In this document: piece after piece, positions 8,432-17,968 of the stretch
Numbering within the stretch: the stretch's first letter is position 1
Layout: each line of letters opens with the position of its first letter
Assembly: GCA_021324265.1 (NCBI GenBank)
Contig: JAJPJK010000004.1
Span: 1-64,000, forward strand
Direction: 5' to 3'
DNA from: Thermoproteota archaeon
GTDB taxonomy: Archaea; Thermoproteota; Thermoprotei; Gearchaeales; Gearchaeaceae
Length of the DNA: 64,000 nt
The notes under the pieces: model-generated
What the model was told of the DNA's origin: nothing
Database searches by the model: none
Seen by the model: only the letters and a program-made list of their open reading frames with translations
Made by a program: the position numbers and the translations under genes

Positions 8432-8902
8432 TCAAAACTTACGTAAGTTAGATCTTTCAAAATCTAAAAGCCATTTTTTAATCTCCTTCCCTCCTAAGGA
8501 ATAGTTTCCCAAAGATCTTTTACCCAAAACTCTATGGCAAGGTATGAAAATTGGTAATGGATTTTTGGCCATGGCAATACCTACAACTCTAGGATGCGTA
8601 CCAACTTTTAAGGCAAGGCTTCCATAAGTAGTAGTTTCGCCATATTTCACTTCTAGAAGCTCAGATAAAATCCTATTGATTACTTTGTTTTCCGTCATTT
8701 TAAGGTCTTCTTTAATATGTTCAACAACTTCTCCATTGAAGTATCTTATGAGCCAATTTGTGAATATATCACCCCTCCCTTCTACCAATTCAGGTTTTCC
8801 TCTAATTTCAAAGTTAACTATGTCTACCTTAGCAAGCTTATCTTCACATACTTCAAGCTCGAATATACCTAAAGGGGTAACAACCCTTTTAAACTCATTC
8901 AT
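8432..8902 (-). CDS. ogt: methylated-DNA--[protein]-cysteine S-methyltransferase
   Basis: This 156-residue protein has a full alkyltransferase core: an ATTTYGSLA-like helix-turn-helix region (TTTYGSLALKVG), RVVGIAMAKNP and the active-site IPCHRVLG with the acceptor cysteine at residue 122. It removes O6-alkyl groups from guanine in DNA in a suicide reaction. The start overlaps the end of the DsbA-like gene by 8 bases, so the two form an operon transcribed leftward. Confidence 0.93.
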   Translation of the reverse strand: MNEFKRVVTPLGIFELEVCEDKLAKVDIVNFEIRGKPELVEGRGDIFTNWLIRYFNGEVVEHIKEDLKMTENKVINRILSELLEVKYGETTTYGSLALKVGTHPRVVGIAMAKNPLPIFIPCHRVLGKRSLGNYSLGGKEIKKWLLDFERSNLRKF

Positions 8903-9521
8903 TTAAACTAGAAATCCATTCCTCAAGGAACTCATAGGGTTGAGCCCCAACGAGAAAATGTTTTGAGTTAGCTACAAGCGTGGGCACAGCTGTTATTCCA
9001 TATTTCCTTGCTAATCTAAAATCGTATTGCAATGCTTCCATTGTTTTAGGATCTCTATAGTCTTTCTCAAACCTTTCAACATCAAGACCGATATCATTGG
9101 CACACTGCTTTAATACATTATAATCAGCTATGTTTAGACACTCAACAAGATGCGCCTTCTGGATTCTATCGAACATTTTCCAATGAACTTCATTACCTCC
9201 TTGAAGTTCCGCTGCTTTACATGCAAGCAATCCGGGAATTGAGTAAGGGTAATCGAAATCCCTTTTCTCCATCAAATCCGCATTGATTCTATGTTCATCA
9301 TCAATCTTATTTGCCATCCTCCAGTGATTAAGAATTTCCTTTTTTCCCTTTTCTTTAGAGCCGAATATTATCGCAATAGAACCTGGTGTAGGTGCAAGTG
9401 CAAAGCTGCGATGAACGACATCAACATCAAACTTCTCAACTATTCTATGCAGCCTTGGAGAAAGCACAAAGCACCAAGCACACAAAACATCATGAAAAAA
9501 TTCTATCTTAATTTTTCCCAT
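8895..9521 (-). CDS. DsbA-family (FrnE-like) thioredoxin-fold protein
   Basis: This 208-residue protein starts with a beta strand followed by CAWC (residues 14-17), has a helical insertion typical of FrnE/2-hydroxychromene-2-carboxylate isomerase relatives, and ends with the cis-proline loop ITAVPTLV (Pro near 180). There is no signal peptide, so it is cytoplasmic. Likely a dithiol/disulfide oxidoreductase or a glutathione-like-thiol-independent isomerase relative. It leads a two-gene operon with ogt, with overlapping ends, which suggests both respond to alkylating or oxidative stress (inference). Confidence 0.83.
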   Translation of the reverse strand: MGKIKIEFFHDVLCAWCFVLSPRLHRIVEKFDVDVVHRSFALAPTPGSIAIIFGSKEKGKKEILNHWRMANKIDDEHRINADLMEKRDFDYPYSIPGLLACKAAELQGGNEVHWKMFDRIQKAHLVECLNIADYNVLKQCANDIGLDVERFEKDYRDPKTMEALQYDFRLARKYGITAVPTLVANSKHFLVGAQPYEFLEEWISSLNE

Positions 9522-9602
9522 ATGAAATAAAGAAATCAGAAATAAAATAAAAGTTTATAAGCAAGTGCGCAATAGTAAGGAAGAGGGTGTTATGGCCCGC
9601 CA

Positions 9603-10955
9603 ATGGAATTTGGCCGCAAGGCCTTAATTAGAGCGACGCAAAGCGAACAGCTAGTGCCGAAATTCTGGTATAATATACTTCCAGACCTACCTAAGCAACT
9701 TCCACCTCCTAGATTGCCTGATGGATCCATACCGCCAAAAGAAATGTTTGAGAGACTGTTTCCAAAAGCTCTTGTAGAACAGGAAATGAGCATGGAAAGG
9801 TATATAGCAATTCCTGACGAAGTAAGAGATACTTTGGTTTCGTTAGGTAGACCAACTCCGCTATTCAGAGCTAAAAGATTAGAAAAGTATCTTAACACCA
9901 AAGCAAGAATTTATTATAAATATGAAGGTGTACTTCCTGCAGGTAGTCATAAGATAAATACAGCAGTTGCACAGGCATATTACAATTCAAAGCAAGGCGT
10001 TGAAAGGCTCGCAACTGAAACAGGTGCAGGACAATGGGGTTCTGCACTTTCGCTTGCAGCGAGACTCTTCTCTCTTAAAGCTAGGGTATACATGGTCAAA
10101 TCTAGTTACTTCCAAAAGCCATATAGAAGAATACTTATGGAGATATATGGTGCAGAAGTAATTCCAAGCCCTTCAAATAGAACAAAATTCGGTAGCTCTT
10201 TACTTGAAAAAGATCCGAATAATCCTGGAAGTTTAGGTATAGCTATTTCGGAAGCTATAGAAGATGTGCTTAGCGATGAAAGAGCGAGATATAGCCTCGG
10301 CAGCGTTTTAAACCATGTATTGCTCCATCAAACTATAATTGGACTTGAAGCAAAAGAACAGCTAAAGGAGCTTGGAGAAGAATTTCCAGATTACGTTATA
10401 GGTTGCGTAGGTGGAGGCTCAAATTACTCGGGGCTTGCATATCCATTCGTGTATGAAAAACTGAAGAGAAACCTAAACACAAAATTCATAGCTGTAGAAC
10501 CAAAGGCCTGTCCATCGCTTACACGAGGAAAATACATCTACGATTACGGTGATACTGCTGGCATAACTCCTTTGCTTAAGATGTATACAGTAGGGCATAG
10601 ATACCGCGTCCCGCCAATTCATGCAGGGGGTTTGAGATACCATGGTGATGCTCCTACGCTTTGTTTACTTGTTGATGAGAAAATCGTGGATGCAGTTGCA
10701 TACCATCAGACAGAAGTCTTTGAAGCTGCCAGACTTTTCTCAAGTGTCGAAGGTATAGTTCCAGCGCCTGAAAGCGCGCATGCAGTTAAAGCAGCAATTG
10801 ATATAGCAAGAAATTCTAAAGATGAAAAAGTAATACTCTTTAATTTAAGCGGCCACGGACTACTTGATCTTCAAGGTTATAGCGAATATTTAGATGGTAA
10901 ATTGCAAGATTATGAACCTAGCGAGATAGATTTATCTTACATACCGAGAATTTGA
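9603..10955 (+). CDS. trpB2: tryptophan synthase beta chain, TrpB2 type
   Basis: At 450 residues with an N-terminal extension ([17 protein letters not shown]), this is the long TrpB2 form rather than classic TrpB. The PLP lysine is K117 in AGSHKINTA, and the phosphate-binding loop [10 protein letters not shown] sits near 268-277. TrpB2 condenses indole with serine to make tryptophan, and can act without a canonical alpha subunit. No trpA or other trp gene is adjacent. The ATG at 9603 is the only good start in this frame; another ATG at 9592 is out of frame. A GTTTATAAGC box near 9552-9561 is positioned for a leader of roughly 20 bases, unlike the leaderless neighbours. Confidence 0.95.
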   Translation: MEFGRKALIRATQSEQLVPKFWYNILPDLPKQLPPPRLPDGSIPPKEMFERLFPKALVEQEMSMERYIAIPDEVRDTLVSLGRPTPLFRAKRLEKYLNTKARIYYKYEGVLPAGSHKINTAVAQAYYNSKQGVERLATETGAGQWGSALSLAARLFSLKARVYMVKSSYFQKPYRRILMEIYGAEVIPSPSNRTKFGSSLLEKDPNNPGSLGIAISEAIEDVLSDERARYSLGSVLNHVLLHQTIIGLEAKEQLKELGEEFPDYVIGCVGGGSNYSGLAYPFVYEKLKRNLNTKFIAVEPKACPSLTRGKYIYDYGDTAGITPLLKMYTVGHRYRVPPIHAGGLRYHGDAPTLCLLVDEKIVDAVAYHQTEVFEAARLFSSVEGIVPAPESAHAVKAAIDIARNSKDEKVILFNLSGHGLLDLQGYSEYLDGKLQDYEPSEIDLSYIPRI

Positions 10956-11825
10956 TTTTTTATTTTTTATTGATATTATTCCTGCAGCTAGAATTATGAA
11001 TATCGCACCTATATCCTGCATAAGATTTAACGACTCGTAAAATATTAAGAAAGACAAAACTATAGTTGTAACAGGTTCTAATAAACTTATAATAGATGTA
11101 TTAGTCGGACCAATAAGCCTTAGCCCCATGAAAAAAGTTGTTATCGCTATCGCCGTACTAACCAAGGCCATGATACATGACCATATAAAACCGTAGAAGT
11201 TAAAGTGAAAACCATTAAACATTGAAATAATAAAGAAACTTAATGAGGCGAAAGCCATAACGAATAGTGAGCCGAGTTCACCTTGGATTTCTTTCAATGT
11301 CTTTGAGCTGAAAACAATGTAGTTAGAATAAACAAATGAAGCACCTAAAGCCAATAAAATACCTAACAAATTCAGATTGTAGCTTGGATTTGCCACTAAG
11401 AATAATCCAATAAAACCAATAATAATAGCTACGACAGATTTACGCGTTATAACATCAATATGCATAGCATATGACATAACGGCAACTATGGGTGGAAAGG
11501 TGTAAAGCAACAATACTGCAACTGAAGCAGGTATGTAGCGTATTGAACTTAAATAGAATATTGATTGAAGGAAGTAACCTATACCTCCCAAAAGTGCAAG
11601 ATCTAACAAAATCCTTCTTGGAGGAATATTTAACATGTTTCTAATCCTTAGGGTCAATAAAAGAAAGAACGAGCCTAAAGAAAAACGCAAAAAGAGCATG
11701 CTGAAAACATCCATTCCTGACGCATAAACAAACTTAGCAAATATCGGTAAAAATCCAAATGAAATCGCGGAAATAGCAACTAATAAGGCACCTTGATGTA
11801 CATTTGAATGAACTTTGTATCTCAT
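10932..11825 (-). CDS. EamA/DMT-family transporter
   Basis: This 297-residue protein has ten predicted helices in two EamA repeats. The first has [13 protein letters not shown] and the second a [19 protein letters not shown] segment, both typical of drug/metabolite transporters of the RhaT/YdcZ type. It probably exports amino acids or other small metabolites. Its 3' end overlaps that of trpB2 by 24 bases in a convergent arrangement, so there is no shared transcript. Confidence 0.85.
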   Translation of the reverse strand: MRYKVHSNVHQGALLVAISAISFGFLPIFAKFVYASGMDVFSMLFLRFSLGSFFLLLTLRIRNMLNIPPRRILLDLALLGGIGYFLQSIFYLSSIRYIPASVAVLLLYTFPPIVAVMSYAMHIDVITRKSVVAIIIGFIGLFLVANPSYNLNLLGILLALGASFVYSNYIVFSSKTLKEIQGELGSLFVMAFASLSFFIISMFNGFHFNFYGFIWSCIMALVSTAIAITTFFMGLRLIGPTNTSIISLLEPVTTIVLSFLIFYESLNLMQDIGAIFIILAAGIISIKNKKSNSRYVR

Positions 11826-11871
11826 TGAAATTTCACAAGGCTTTTATTTAAGTTGAATGCTTTAATATTTG

Positions 11872-12180
11872 ATGTCTGAAGAACCTACGGAAAAAGAAGT
11901 CCTAGAAGCATTGAAGAATTGCTATGACCCAGAAATACCAGTTAATATTGTGGATCTTGGATTAATATATGAGCTTAAGATAGAACAGGGAGTAGTTAAG
12001 ATCAAAATGACGCTCACATCACCATTTTGCCCCGTTGGCCCGTTCGTAATCGAACAAGTGAGAGAAGAGGTAATGAAAGTAAAGGGTGTCAAGGATGTTC
12101 AAGTTGAGCTTGTTTGGGAGCCCAGATGGACGCCTGACAGAATGAACGACGAAGCAAAGATGGCATTAGGTTTGCTATAA
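11872..12180 (+). CDS. MIP18/SufT-family (DUF59) iron-sulfur assembly protein
   Basis: This 102-residue protein is a single DUF59 domain: CYDPEIPVNIVDLGLIYEL near the N-terminus, LTSPFCPVGPFV in the middle with the conserved cysteine, and a C-terminal VELVWEPRWTPDRM. The WEPRW tail is typical of PaaD/SufT relatives that help mature Fe-S proteins. The ATG at 11872 is chosen over the TTG at 11869 because GCTTTTATTTAAG lies about 25 bases upstream. A run of T follows the stop. A second DUF59 domain is fused to the ApbC ATPase at 24239. Confidence 0.9.
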   Translation: MSEEPTEKEVLEALKNCYDPEIPVNIVDLGLIYELKIEQGVVKIKMTLTSPFCPVGPFVIEQVREEVMKVKGVKDVQVELVWEPRWTPDRMNDEAKMALGLL

Positions 12181-12209
12181 TTTTTTAGCATGATTTCCAT
12201 AATTCCTTA

Positions 12210-13787
12210 GTGATTAAAACTTTAATAAAAGACGTAGCTCACATAATTTTAAATAAAGACAAAGAAAAAATAAAAGATTATTTATCTGATGAATCAAATA
12301 TAATAACTGGATTTGCCGATGAGGTTATTTTTGCTAATAATGAAGATGAGGTAATAAAGGCAATCATAGAAGCGAATTCAAAAAGAAAAAGGCTCACCAT
12401 CTCAGGTGCGGGAACAGGAATTACAGGTTCAAGGGTTCCATTGGGAGGAGCAGTAATATCCCTAGAAAATTTCACAAGGATAGAAAGAATTCCTAAAGAA
12501 AATGAAGAATTAGTTATATACCGCGAGTTCGACAAAGAATACAGTATTATACTCGGTAAGGATGAGAAAAGCTATTACGCTATCTTACCGCCTGCAATTC
12601 CTATTAGAATCCTAAAGAAGATTGTTGAAGATAAAGGACTTTTCTATCCTCCAGATCCAACAGAGACCTCTTCTTTTATTGGGGGAAATGTTGCAACCAA
12701 TGCTTCAGGCGCAAGAACTTTCAAATATGGATCTACAAGAGATTATGTAAGGAGGCTAAGGATAGTTTTACCATTTGGAGATATATTAGATGTAGAGAGG
12801 GGTAGATATTTCTTCGTAGATCGAAAACTTACTTTAGAAACTAGCCAAGGCAAAATAGAATTGGAGTTGCCGTCCTATAATATGCCTCCCGTAGAAAAAA
12901 ATGCTGCAGGCTACTACGTAAAAGATAACATGGATCTCATCGATCTATTCATCGGCTCTGAAGGAACGCTGGGTGTATTTACAGAAATAGAAGTTAAGTT
13001 GATCAAAAAACCCTCATTTATAAGCGCTGTTTTCGCTTACTTCGAGATTGAAGATAAAGCCATTGATTTCGCTAAAAAAGTAAGGAGAGAGGCAAAAAAT
13101 TCTAGGATCGATGTGCTCGCAATAGAATTTTTTGATTCAAATTCATTAAGTTTCATAAGAGATAAGTATGGGAATAGAATTCCAAAGAATGCAAATGCGC
13201 TCATAGATCTAGAAATCGAGGGGGACAACGAGGAAGATTTGGAGAAAAACTTTGAAAAAATCTTAGAGATTTCAGATGAATATGGAGGCGAGGCATACAT
13301 TATTGATGTCTCAGAAGCTAAAGAAATTAGACATTCACTGCCTGCAGGCGTCAATAATTATGTTCGAATTCATGGAACAAAAAAAGTTGCAACCGACATA
13401 GCTGTACCTGAAGAAAACTTCGATAAAATGTATAAATTCTATCACGAAGTAGGCATCAATTCAGGCATCAAATATGTTCTTTTTGGGCACATCGGCAACT
13501 TCCATTTACACTTTAATTTCCTTCCGAGAAATCAAGATGAGCTAACAAGAGCCGAGAAATACATAGTGAGTTTATGGAAGAAAGCCATTGAACTCAATGG
13601 CACAGTAAGCGCTGAGCATGGCGTTGGCAAAAAATACTACGTAGAAAATAGTTCAAAAAAGCCCTTGATATCTTTGATGTATGATAAAAATACGATCTTG
13701 AATTTTGCTAATCTTAAGAAAAAATTGGATCCGAATCTAATACTTAATATAGGTAATATAATACCTGAGGAATATTTTAATCTTTGA
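12210..13787 (+). CDS. FAD-linked oxidase of the glycolate oxidase/D-lactate dehydrogenase type
   Basis: This 525-residue protein has the FAD-binding PCMH fold at the N-terminus (ISGAGTGITGSRVP, about residues 64-77), a central GGNVATNASGART loop that contacts the flavin, and the C-terminal cap ending in SAEHGVGKKY, a signature of GlcD/D-LDH enzymes. It should oxidise a D-2-hydroxyacid such as D-lactate or glycolate to the 2-oxoacid, passing electrons on to an unseen acceptor. The start is GTG, with a TTTTTTAG box about 25 bases upstream. It stands between the MIP18 gene and the convergent iron-type dehydrogenase. No GlcE or GlcF partner is nearby. Confidence 0.85.
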   Translation: MIKTLIKDVAHIILNKDKEKIKDYLSDESNIITGFADEVIFANNEDEVIKAIIEANSKRKRLTISGAGTGITGSRVPLGGAVISLENFTRIERIPKENEELVIYREFDKEYSIILGKDEKSYYAILPPAIPIRILKKIVEDKGLFYPPDPTETSSFIGGNVATNASGARTFKYGSTRDYVRRLRIVLPFGDILDVERGRYFFVDRKLTLETSQGKIELELPSYNMPPVEKNAAGYYVKDNMDLIDLFIGSEGTLGVFTEIEVKLIKKPSFISAVFAYFEIEDKAIDFAKKVRREAKNSRIDVLAIEFFDSNSLSFIRDKYGNRIPKNANALIDLEIEGDNEEDLEKNFEKILEISDEYGGEAYIIDVSEAKEIRHSLPAGVNNYVRIHGTKKVATDIAVPEENFDKMYKFYHEVGINSGIKYVLFGHIGNFHLHFNFLPRNQDELTRAEKYIVSLWKKAIELNGTVSAEHGVGKKYYVENSSKKPLISLMYDKNTILNFANLKKKLDPNLILNIGNIIPEEYFNL

Positions 13788-13824
13788 TTGTCTTTAACTA
13801 AAAATTTTTTATAATCTTATTATG

Positions 13825-15126
13825 CTAAGAAATGGCATCCAAGAATATTTTCTCCAGATCTTTTTTTGTAATAGTTTTTGGAGATTGGGCTAATAATCTT
13901 TGTTGCTTTAAAGTACCCTCTACTAATGAATCCAAATCCGCACTGGTAAACCCAATATCCCTTAAGTTTGTTGGAACGTGTAGATCTTCAAGCAGCTTAA
14001 TATAATACTCGAATAGTGATTCACCGACCTCTCTAACATTCTCAACCTCTTTGCCTGTTAGTATTCTGACAACCTCCTTAAACTTTGCATGATTGTATGA
14101 AGCAATGTATCGAAAAGCATAGGCTGCTGGGATAGCTGTAGAGATCCCATGCGGAGCAATAGGATAGCCAAATTCATAGTCCTGAGGATAATAGTTTCTT
14201 ACCATGCCTGCAATGGGATATGCCATTGAATGCGGAATATGAACTCCAACATGGCCAAAGCCAACGCCTGCAATACTAGCACCAAGCATCATATAATATC
14301 TAGCTTCGAGATCATAAGGGTCGCCAAATGCTCTCCTTAGATATTTATGGACCCACTCGATTGCTTGCCTTGCAAGCATATCTCCCAATGGGGTTGCACC
14401 AGAGTATACAGGCCGCTCACCAGGATTTTTAAGTGCAGGTTTGGAAGTATATGGTCTAGAAGTGAAAGATTCGATGGCATGGTTCAAGACGTCTAAGCCA
14501 GATGAGGCTGTTACCATAGGGGGTAAAGATAGGGTTGTAAAAGGATCTATCAACGCAACAGTGGGACGCATATACTGATTGCTTATCCCAGTCTTCACTT
14601 TAATTTGCTTCACGTCTAAGATTGCTACACTTGTTGCCTCACTTCCAGTTCCTGCGGTTGTAGGAATAGCTATGAGTGGCTTTAAAGGACCAGGAGGAAT
14701 GATACCTTTGCCAACAGGTCGGTTGATATAGTCTTCGATTGGCCTAGGATATGTATGTAAAAGGTTTAGGACCTTAGCAGTATCTATCGTTGAGCCACCA
14801 CCTAAAGCTACAAAGCCATCAAGATCCTTATCCTTTATCTCTCTATAAGCCTCGATTAACTCTTCATCTTCTGGTTCTACTCTGACCCTTGTATTGATCT
14901 CAACAGCAACCCCTTCATTCTCCAAGGATTGTCTCACATCCTCGAAGAGCTTGCTTTCAACTAATTTTTTGCCTACTACGAGTAAAACCCGTTTTAGGCC
15001 CAATCTTTTTGCTTCGTAGCCAACTTCTTTGCTTACACCAAAGCCAAACTTTATAGTTTGTGGTAAGGATATGACGAATACAGTATCATTTGTAGGAGAA
15101 TAGGTAACGTACGGATTCATGGCCAT
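13825..15126 (-). CDS. iron-containing alcohol dehydrogenase, possibly hydroxyacid-oxoacid transhydrogenase-like
   Basis: The 433-residue protein has the type III dehydrogenase layout: GGGSTIDTAK (NAD-binding) and TTAGTGSEAT, then SSGLDVLNHAIESF, HSMAYPIAG and a HGIS loop supplying metal ligands. The long central insertion with a PGERPVYSG stretch is seen in the hydroxyacid-oxoacid transhydrogenase (ADHFE1-like) branch, so oxidation of 4-hydroxybutyrate or a similar hydroxyacid is possible. The reading frame extends 25 residues further, but the ATG at 15126 sits about 26 bases after AAATACTTATAAATG on this strand, so the shorter form is chosen. Convergent with the FAD-linked oxidase gene. Confidence 0.85.
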   Translation of the reverse strand: MAMNPYVTYSPTNDTVFVISLPQTIKFGFGVSKEVGYEAKRLGLKRVLLVVGKKLVESKLFEDVRQSLENEGVAVEINTRVRVEPEDEELIEAYREIKDKDLDGFVALGGGSTIDTAKVLNLLHTYPRPIEDYINRPVGKGIIPPGPLKPLIAIPTTAGTGSEATSVAILDVKQIKVKTGISNQYMRPTVALIDPFTTLSLPPMVTASSGLDVLNHAIESFTSRPYTSKPALKNPGERPVYSGATPLGDMLARQAIEWVHKYLRRAFGDPYDLEARYYMMLGASIAGVGFGHVGVHIPHSMAYPIAGMVRNYYPQDYEFGYPIAPHGISTAIPAAYAFRYIASYNHAKFKEVVRILTGKEVENVREVGESLFEYYIKLLEDLHVPTNLRDIGFTSADLDSLVEGTLKQQRLLAQSPKTITKKDLEKIFLDAIS

Positions 15127-15146
15127 GCAATATAAATCTCCTATAC

Positions 15147-15160
15147 ATTTATAAGTATTT
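15147..15160 (-). promoter_or_regulatory. TATA box deciding the start of the iron-type dehydrogenase
   Basis: On the minus strand this reads AATACTTATAAATG, centred about 26 bases before the ATG at 15126. It argues against the longer reading frame that begins at 15201. Confidence 0.55.
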
Positions 15161-15329
15161 CTCACGCAACTATTTTGATTCGTAACTAAAAATAACATCA
15201 AAATAATAGTTCATAAAATCCAAGTTTTTTAGGAGATTAATTACTTCAAAGGGATTAAATTAAGAAATTCCATAAAATACTAAGCCACAAATAACCTTTA
15301 TATACTTATAAAGTTTAACTATTTCAGCC

Positions 15330-16142
15330 ATGAGCATAGTAAAGAAAATCTATATGTTCGATTTCGGTTGGCTAGGCGGTGACGGCGGATGGTTCTTGCC
15401 AGGTTGGGGGGCAATGACTTATAGTGATAAAGCACCGCAAAGAGTATGGGTAGAAATTCCTGTTACTGGAGTTCTTATGGATACGGACATAGGCTACATA
15501 GTTTTCGATACAGGCGTTGCTCCAAACGCTTGGCAGACGCATACAAGGGGTGTACTTGAAGCCTTCCCAGTAATAAAGTTTAGCGATGAAAACAGGATTG
15601 AAAAACAACTCAATAATTTAGGTCTAAAGCCAAGCGATATTGCATTCGTGATTCAATCACATCTCCACTTCGACCATGTAGGACAAACAAACATATTTAA
15701 AGATGCTAAAGTCCCCATAATAGTTAACAAAAAAGAACTCCAATCGGCGCTCATGATGCTATGGATGGGCAAGGAGGGAGCTTACCAATCAGCTAATCTT
15801 AATGACCTAAAAGGAGCCAACTGGCTCATCGTAGACTTGCCTATGTTTGAGCTAGCAGAGGGCATAAGGCTTTATTTCTCAGGCGGCCATACCAGCGGTC
15901 ACATGGTATTAAGCGTAAAAACGAAGAAAGGGAATACTTACTTCTTTACAGGTGATCATCTACACTTACCAAGAGAACTTGAGACGGAATCCAAAGGATG
16001 GCTGCTATCGGATTATGATGAATGGCTAACATTTGTAAAACAATTGAAGATTTGGGAAAAGGCAAACAATGCTAAGATAATAATCTGCCACGACCCTGAT
16101 TTCTGGAATAAATATCCCAGAATCCCGACTTATTTAGAATAA
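15330..16142 (+). CDS. MBL-fold hydrolase, N-acyl homoserine lactonase-like
   Basis: This 270-residue protein has the zinc-binding motif HLHFDH (residues 111-116), the later GGHTSGHM histidine and the FTGDHLH aspartate/histidine, so a full dinuclear metal site is likely. The overall order resembles AttM/AiiA-type lactonases. In an archaeon the substrate is probably another lactone or ester. The ATG follows a TATACTTATAAAG box by 20-25 bases. It converges on the SPFH operon, whose last gene ends three bases away. Confidence 0.85.
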   Translation: MSIVKKIYMFDFGWLGGDGGWFLPGWGAMTYSDKAPQRVWVEIPVTGVLMDTDIGYIVFDTGVAPNAWQTHTRGVLEAFPVIKFSDENRIEKQLNNLGLKPSDIAFVIQSHLHFDHVGQTNIFKDAKVPIIVNKKELQSALMMLWMGKEGAYQSANLNDLKGANWLIVDLPMFELAEGIRLYFSGGHTSGHMVLSVKTKKGNTYFFTGDHLHLPRELETESKGWLLSDYDEWLTFVKQLKIWEKANNAKIIICHDPDFWNKYPRIPTYLE

Positions 16143-16144
16143 AT

Positions 16145-16453
16145 CTACTTTTTTCTAAGCATAAAAAATACCAGAATAGATATTATTATGAAGTAAATCC
16201 CTATCAGGAGGAGAATATTTACGAAAACGAATGTAAGAATATAAAAACCCACAAAGAACAGTGTTATCCCCCATATCATATAATAAAGGATGTCTTTTGT
16301 AGCTGTTCCTAAAAGAATAATCGTAACGGATGAAAGTATTATGAAGAAGCCAGTGAACTCAGCTAAATTGAAAGGTCTTAGTCCGGAACCATATATTAGC
16401 AAGAGCACGCCAAGCATTAGGAAAAAGAATAAAAATGAGTAACGTTGGTCCAT
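16145..16453 (-). CDS. small four-helix membrane protein, last gene of the msrA/SPFH operon
   Basis: This 102-residue protein consists almost only of hydrophobic helices (about four) and ends in a basic MLRKK tail. No family is recognised. Its start shares its first base with the last base of the SPFH gene, so it is almost surely co-translated with it. It may give the otherwise soluble SPFH and zinc-ribbon proteins a membrane anchor (inference from gene order). Confidence 0.7.
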   Translation of the reverse strand: MDQRYSFLFFFLMLGVLLLIYGSGLRPFNLAEFTGFFIILSSVTIILLGTATKDILYYMIWGITLFFVGFYILTFVFVNILLLIGIYFIIISILVFFMLRKK

Positions 16454-17469
16454 TATACCAACTTAGCTCCACAGTTTGGACAGAATTTTTGACCTTCACT
16501 CACACTAGCTCCACAATTAGGACATTTCATATCCGAAACTAGCTTTGCACCGCATTCTGGACAGAACTTCGCTCCTGCAGGTACCACATGACCATTGGGA
16601 CACTTCGTAATCTGTTGCAATGGCTTACCGCAGTTGGAACAGAACTTCGCACCTTGCTGATTATTTGCACCGCAATATGGACATGCAACTAAGACTTGAG
16701 TCTGTGGCTGTTGCAACAATGGGGGGATGATTGCAACTCCTGCAGCTACACCTGCACCAGGGCTCTTTCCTAACTCTTCAGCAGCTTTTTGCACTGTCTG
16801 CATTCTCAATACCTCACTTGCGCTTACGCCTGTCTGTATGAAGAAGATCCTATCCCTCCACTCCGGGGCTGTATCTATACCTTCGAACTTTACATCTATA
16901 AGCTCTAAGCCAATCCGCTTGAAAGCCTGCATAAGCATGTTTTTAGTTATAAAGCTTGTCTCATCGAGCTTTCCATAAACATCTTTTAGGCTATACTTAC
17001 TTATTCCTTCAATGAAATTTTGATTGAAATATCCGCGAAGGAATTCCTGAAGCTTAAATGTATCGAATATTGCTTGGCCGCCGACGACTTCATTGACAAA
17101 AAGATTAGGGTCTTCTACCCTAAACCAAAAGCTTCCATGGAACATCAGCGGCGCTAGCTCAACTGTTTGAGCTTGACCTCCGAATTTACCTTGAAACTGT
17201 TTCAACGAAACGAAAATTACATTTGCAGTGAAAGGAACTTTGTCATATCCAGTAATTTTTGATAGAACTTTTGTGAGTAATGGGAGATTTAACGTTGTGA
17301 TTACATGCCTACCAGCCCTGAAAACATCATAAACTTTGCCATCTCTATAAAAGACTGCAGCCTCAAATTCCTTAACGATTAGCTGGCTTCCCCATTCGAT
17401 TGTGTTTATGGGATATCTATAGACTATTTCTACATCGCTTGGATTTACCCACTCAATTACCTTAGGCAT
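16453..17469 (-). CDS. SPFH-domain protein with three C-terminal zinc ribbons (YdjI-like)
   Basis: At 338 residues this has an N-terminal SPFH/virion-core-type domain (about 1-215), a glycine/alanine-rich hydrophobic linker with PPLLQQPQTQ (about 235-257), and then three zinc-ribbon modules. These begin CPYCGANN and end FCSNCG; CPNGHVV with FCPECG; and CPNCGAS with FCPNCG. The layout matches bacterial YdjI proteins, which scaffold membrane-stress complexes. In the middle module the first knuckle is CPNGH, with histidine replacing a cysteine. A GGTGA ribosome-binding site lies about 5 bases before the ATG. It overlaps the upstream gene by 8 bases. Confidence 0.82.
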   Translation of the reverse strand: MPKVIEWVNPSDVEIVYRYPINTIEWGSQLIVKEFEAAVFYRDGKVYDVFRAGRHVITTLNLPLLTKVLSKITGYDKVPFTANVIFVSLKQFQGKFGGQAQTVELAPLMFHGSFWFRVEDPNLFVNEVVGGQAIFDTFKLQEFLRGYFNQNFIEGISKYSLKDVYGKLDETSFITKNMLMQAFKRIGLELIDVKFEGIDTAPEWRDRIFFIQTGVSASEVLRMQTVQKAAEELGKSPGAGVAAGVAIIPPLLQQPQTQVLVACPYCGANNQQGAKFCSNCGKPLQQITKCPNGHVVPAGAKFCPECGAKLVSDMKCPNCGASVSEGQKFCPNCGAKLV

Positions 17470-17968
17470 TTATCTCACCCAATTCATGCAGGATATTTGT
17501 CCTAGCATCAATTTTCGATTCAAGATCCCTTAATAAATTCAATATCCTATCCATTGCAGACTTCAATTCTTCTGCTTTTAAAGATTTAGAACTCAAATCG
17601 GTTGTTTCTTTTCTAAGTGCTTGTGTAGCTTCAATAAGTTGTGAATCATATTTTATCACATCATCCAGCTTATCCTCTCTAACCTTAACTAGATCGAAGA
17701 GACCAGAATAACCAGCTTCAGCTTTATCTATTTTCTGCCACACTTTGTCATACATGAATCTCACATTATCATAGAGCGATCTAAGTTGTTGATCTTTGCT
17801 CAGCTCTTTTAAGTTATTGTATCCAAAATTCTCGAAATCCTCTTTACTACTTCTCAACAAATTCGTTATAGTTGATCTGATAAGTCTATCGCTCTCCCTC
17901 CTAACCTCCTTTAATTTGTATCCCCGATAGCCGGGTATATAAGATGCTATCTTCTCAATTAAGCTCAT
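17462..17968 (-). CDS. helical protein of the msrA/SPFH operon
   Basis: This 168-residue protein is mainly charged and helical. The N-terminus has a short amphipathic IEKIASYIPGYRGYKLKE stretch, followed by coiled-coil-like segments rich in Lys, Glu, Asp and Leu. There are no cysteines or membrane helices. I do not recognise a named family, but the position between a zinc-ribbon protein and a YdjI-like SPFH protein is that of YdjH or a short PspA-like partner in bacteria. It overlaps both neighbours (4 and 8 bases), which argues for a complex made in fixed ratio. Confidence 0.72.
   Translation of the reverse strand: MSLIEKIASYIPGYRGYKLKEVRRESDRLIRSTITNLLRSSKEDFENFGYNNLKELSKDQQLRSLYDNVRFMYDKVWQKIDKAEAGYSGLFDLVKVREDKLDDVIKYDSQLIEATQALRKETTDLSSKSLKAEELKSAMDRILNLLRDLESKIDARTNILHELGEINA

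Noticed and set aside
15127-15201. Longer N-terminus of the iron-type dehydrogenase (25 extra residues)
   Set aside because: Cysteine-rich, unlike the family, and contradicted by the TATA box at 15147-15160.
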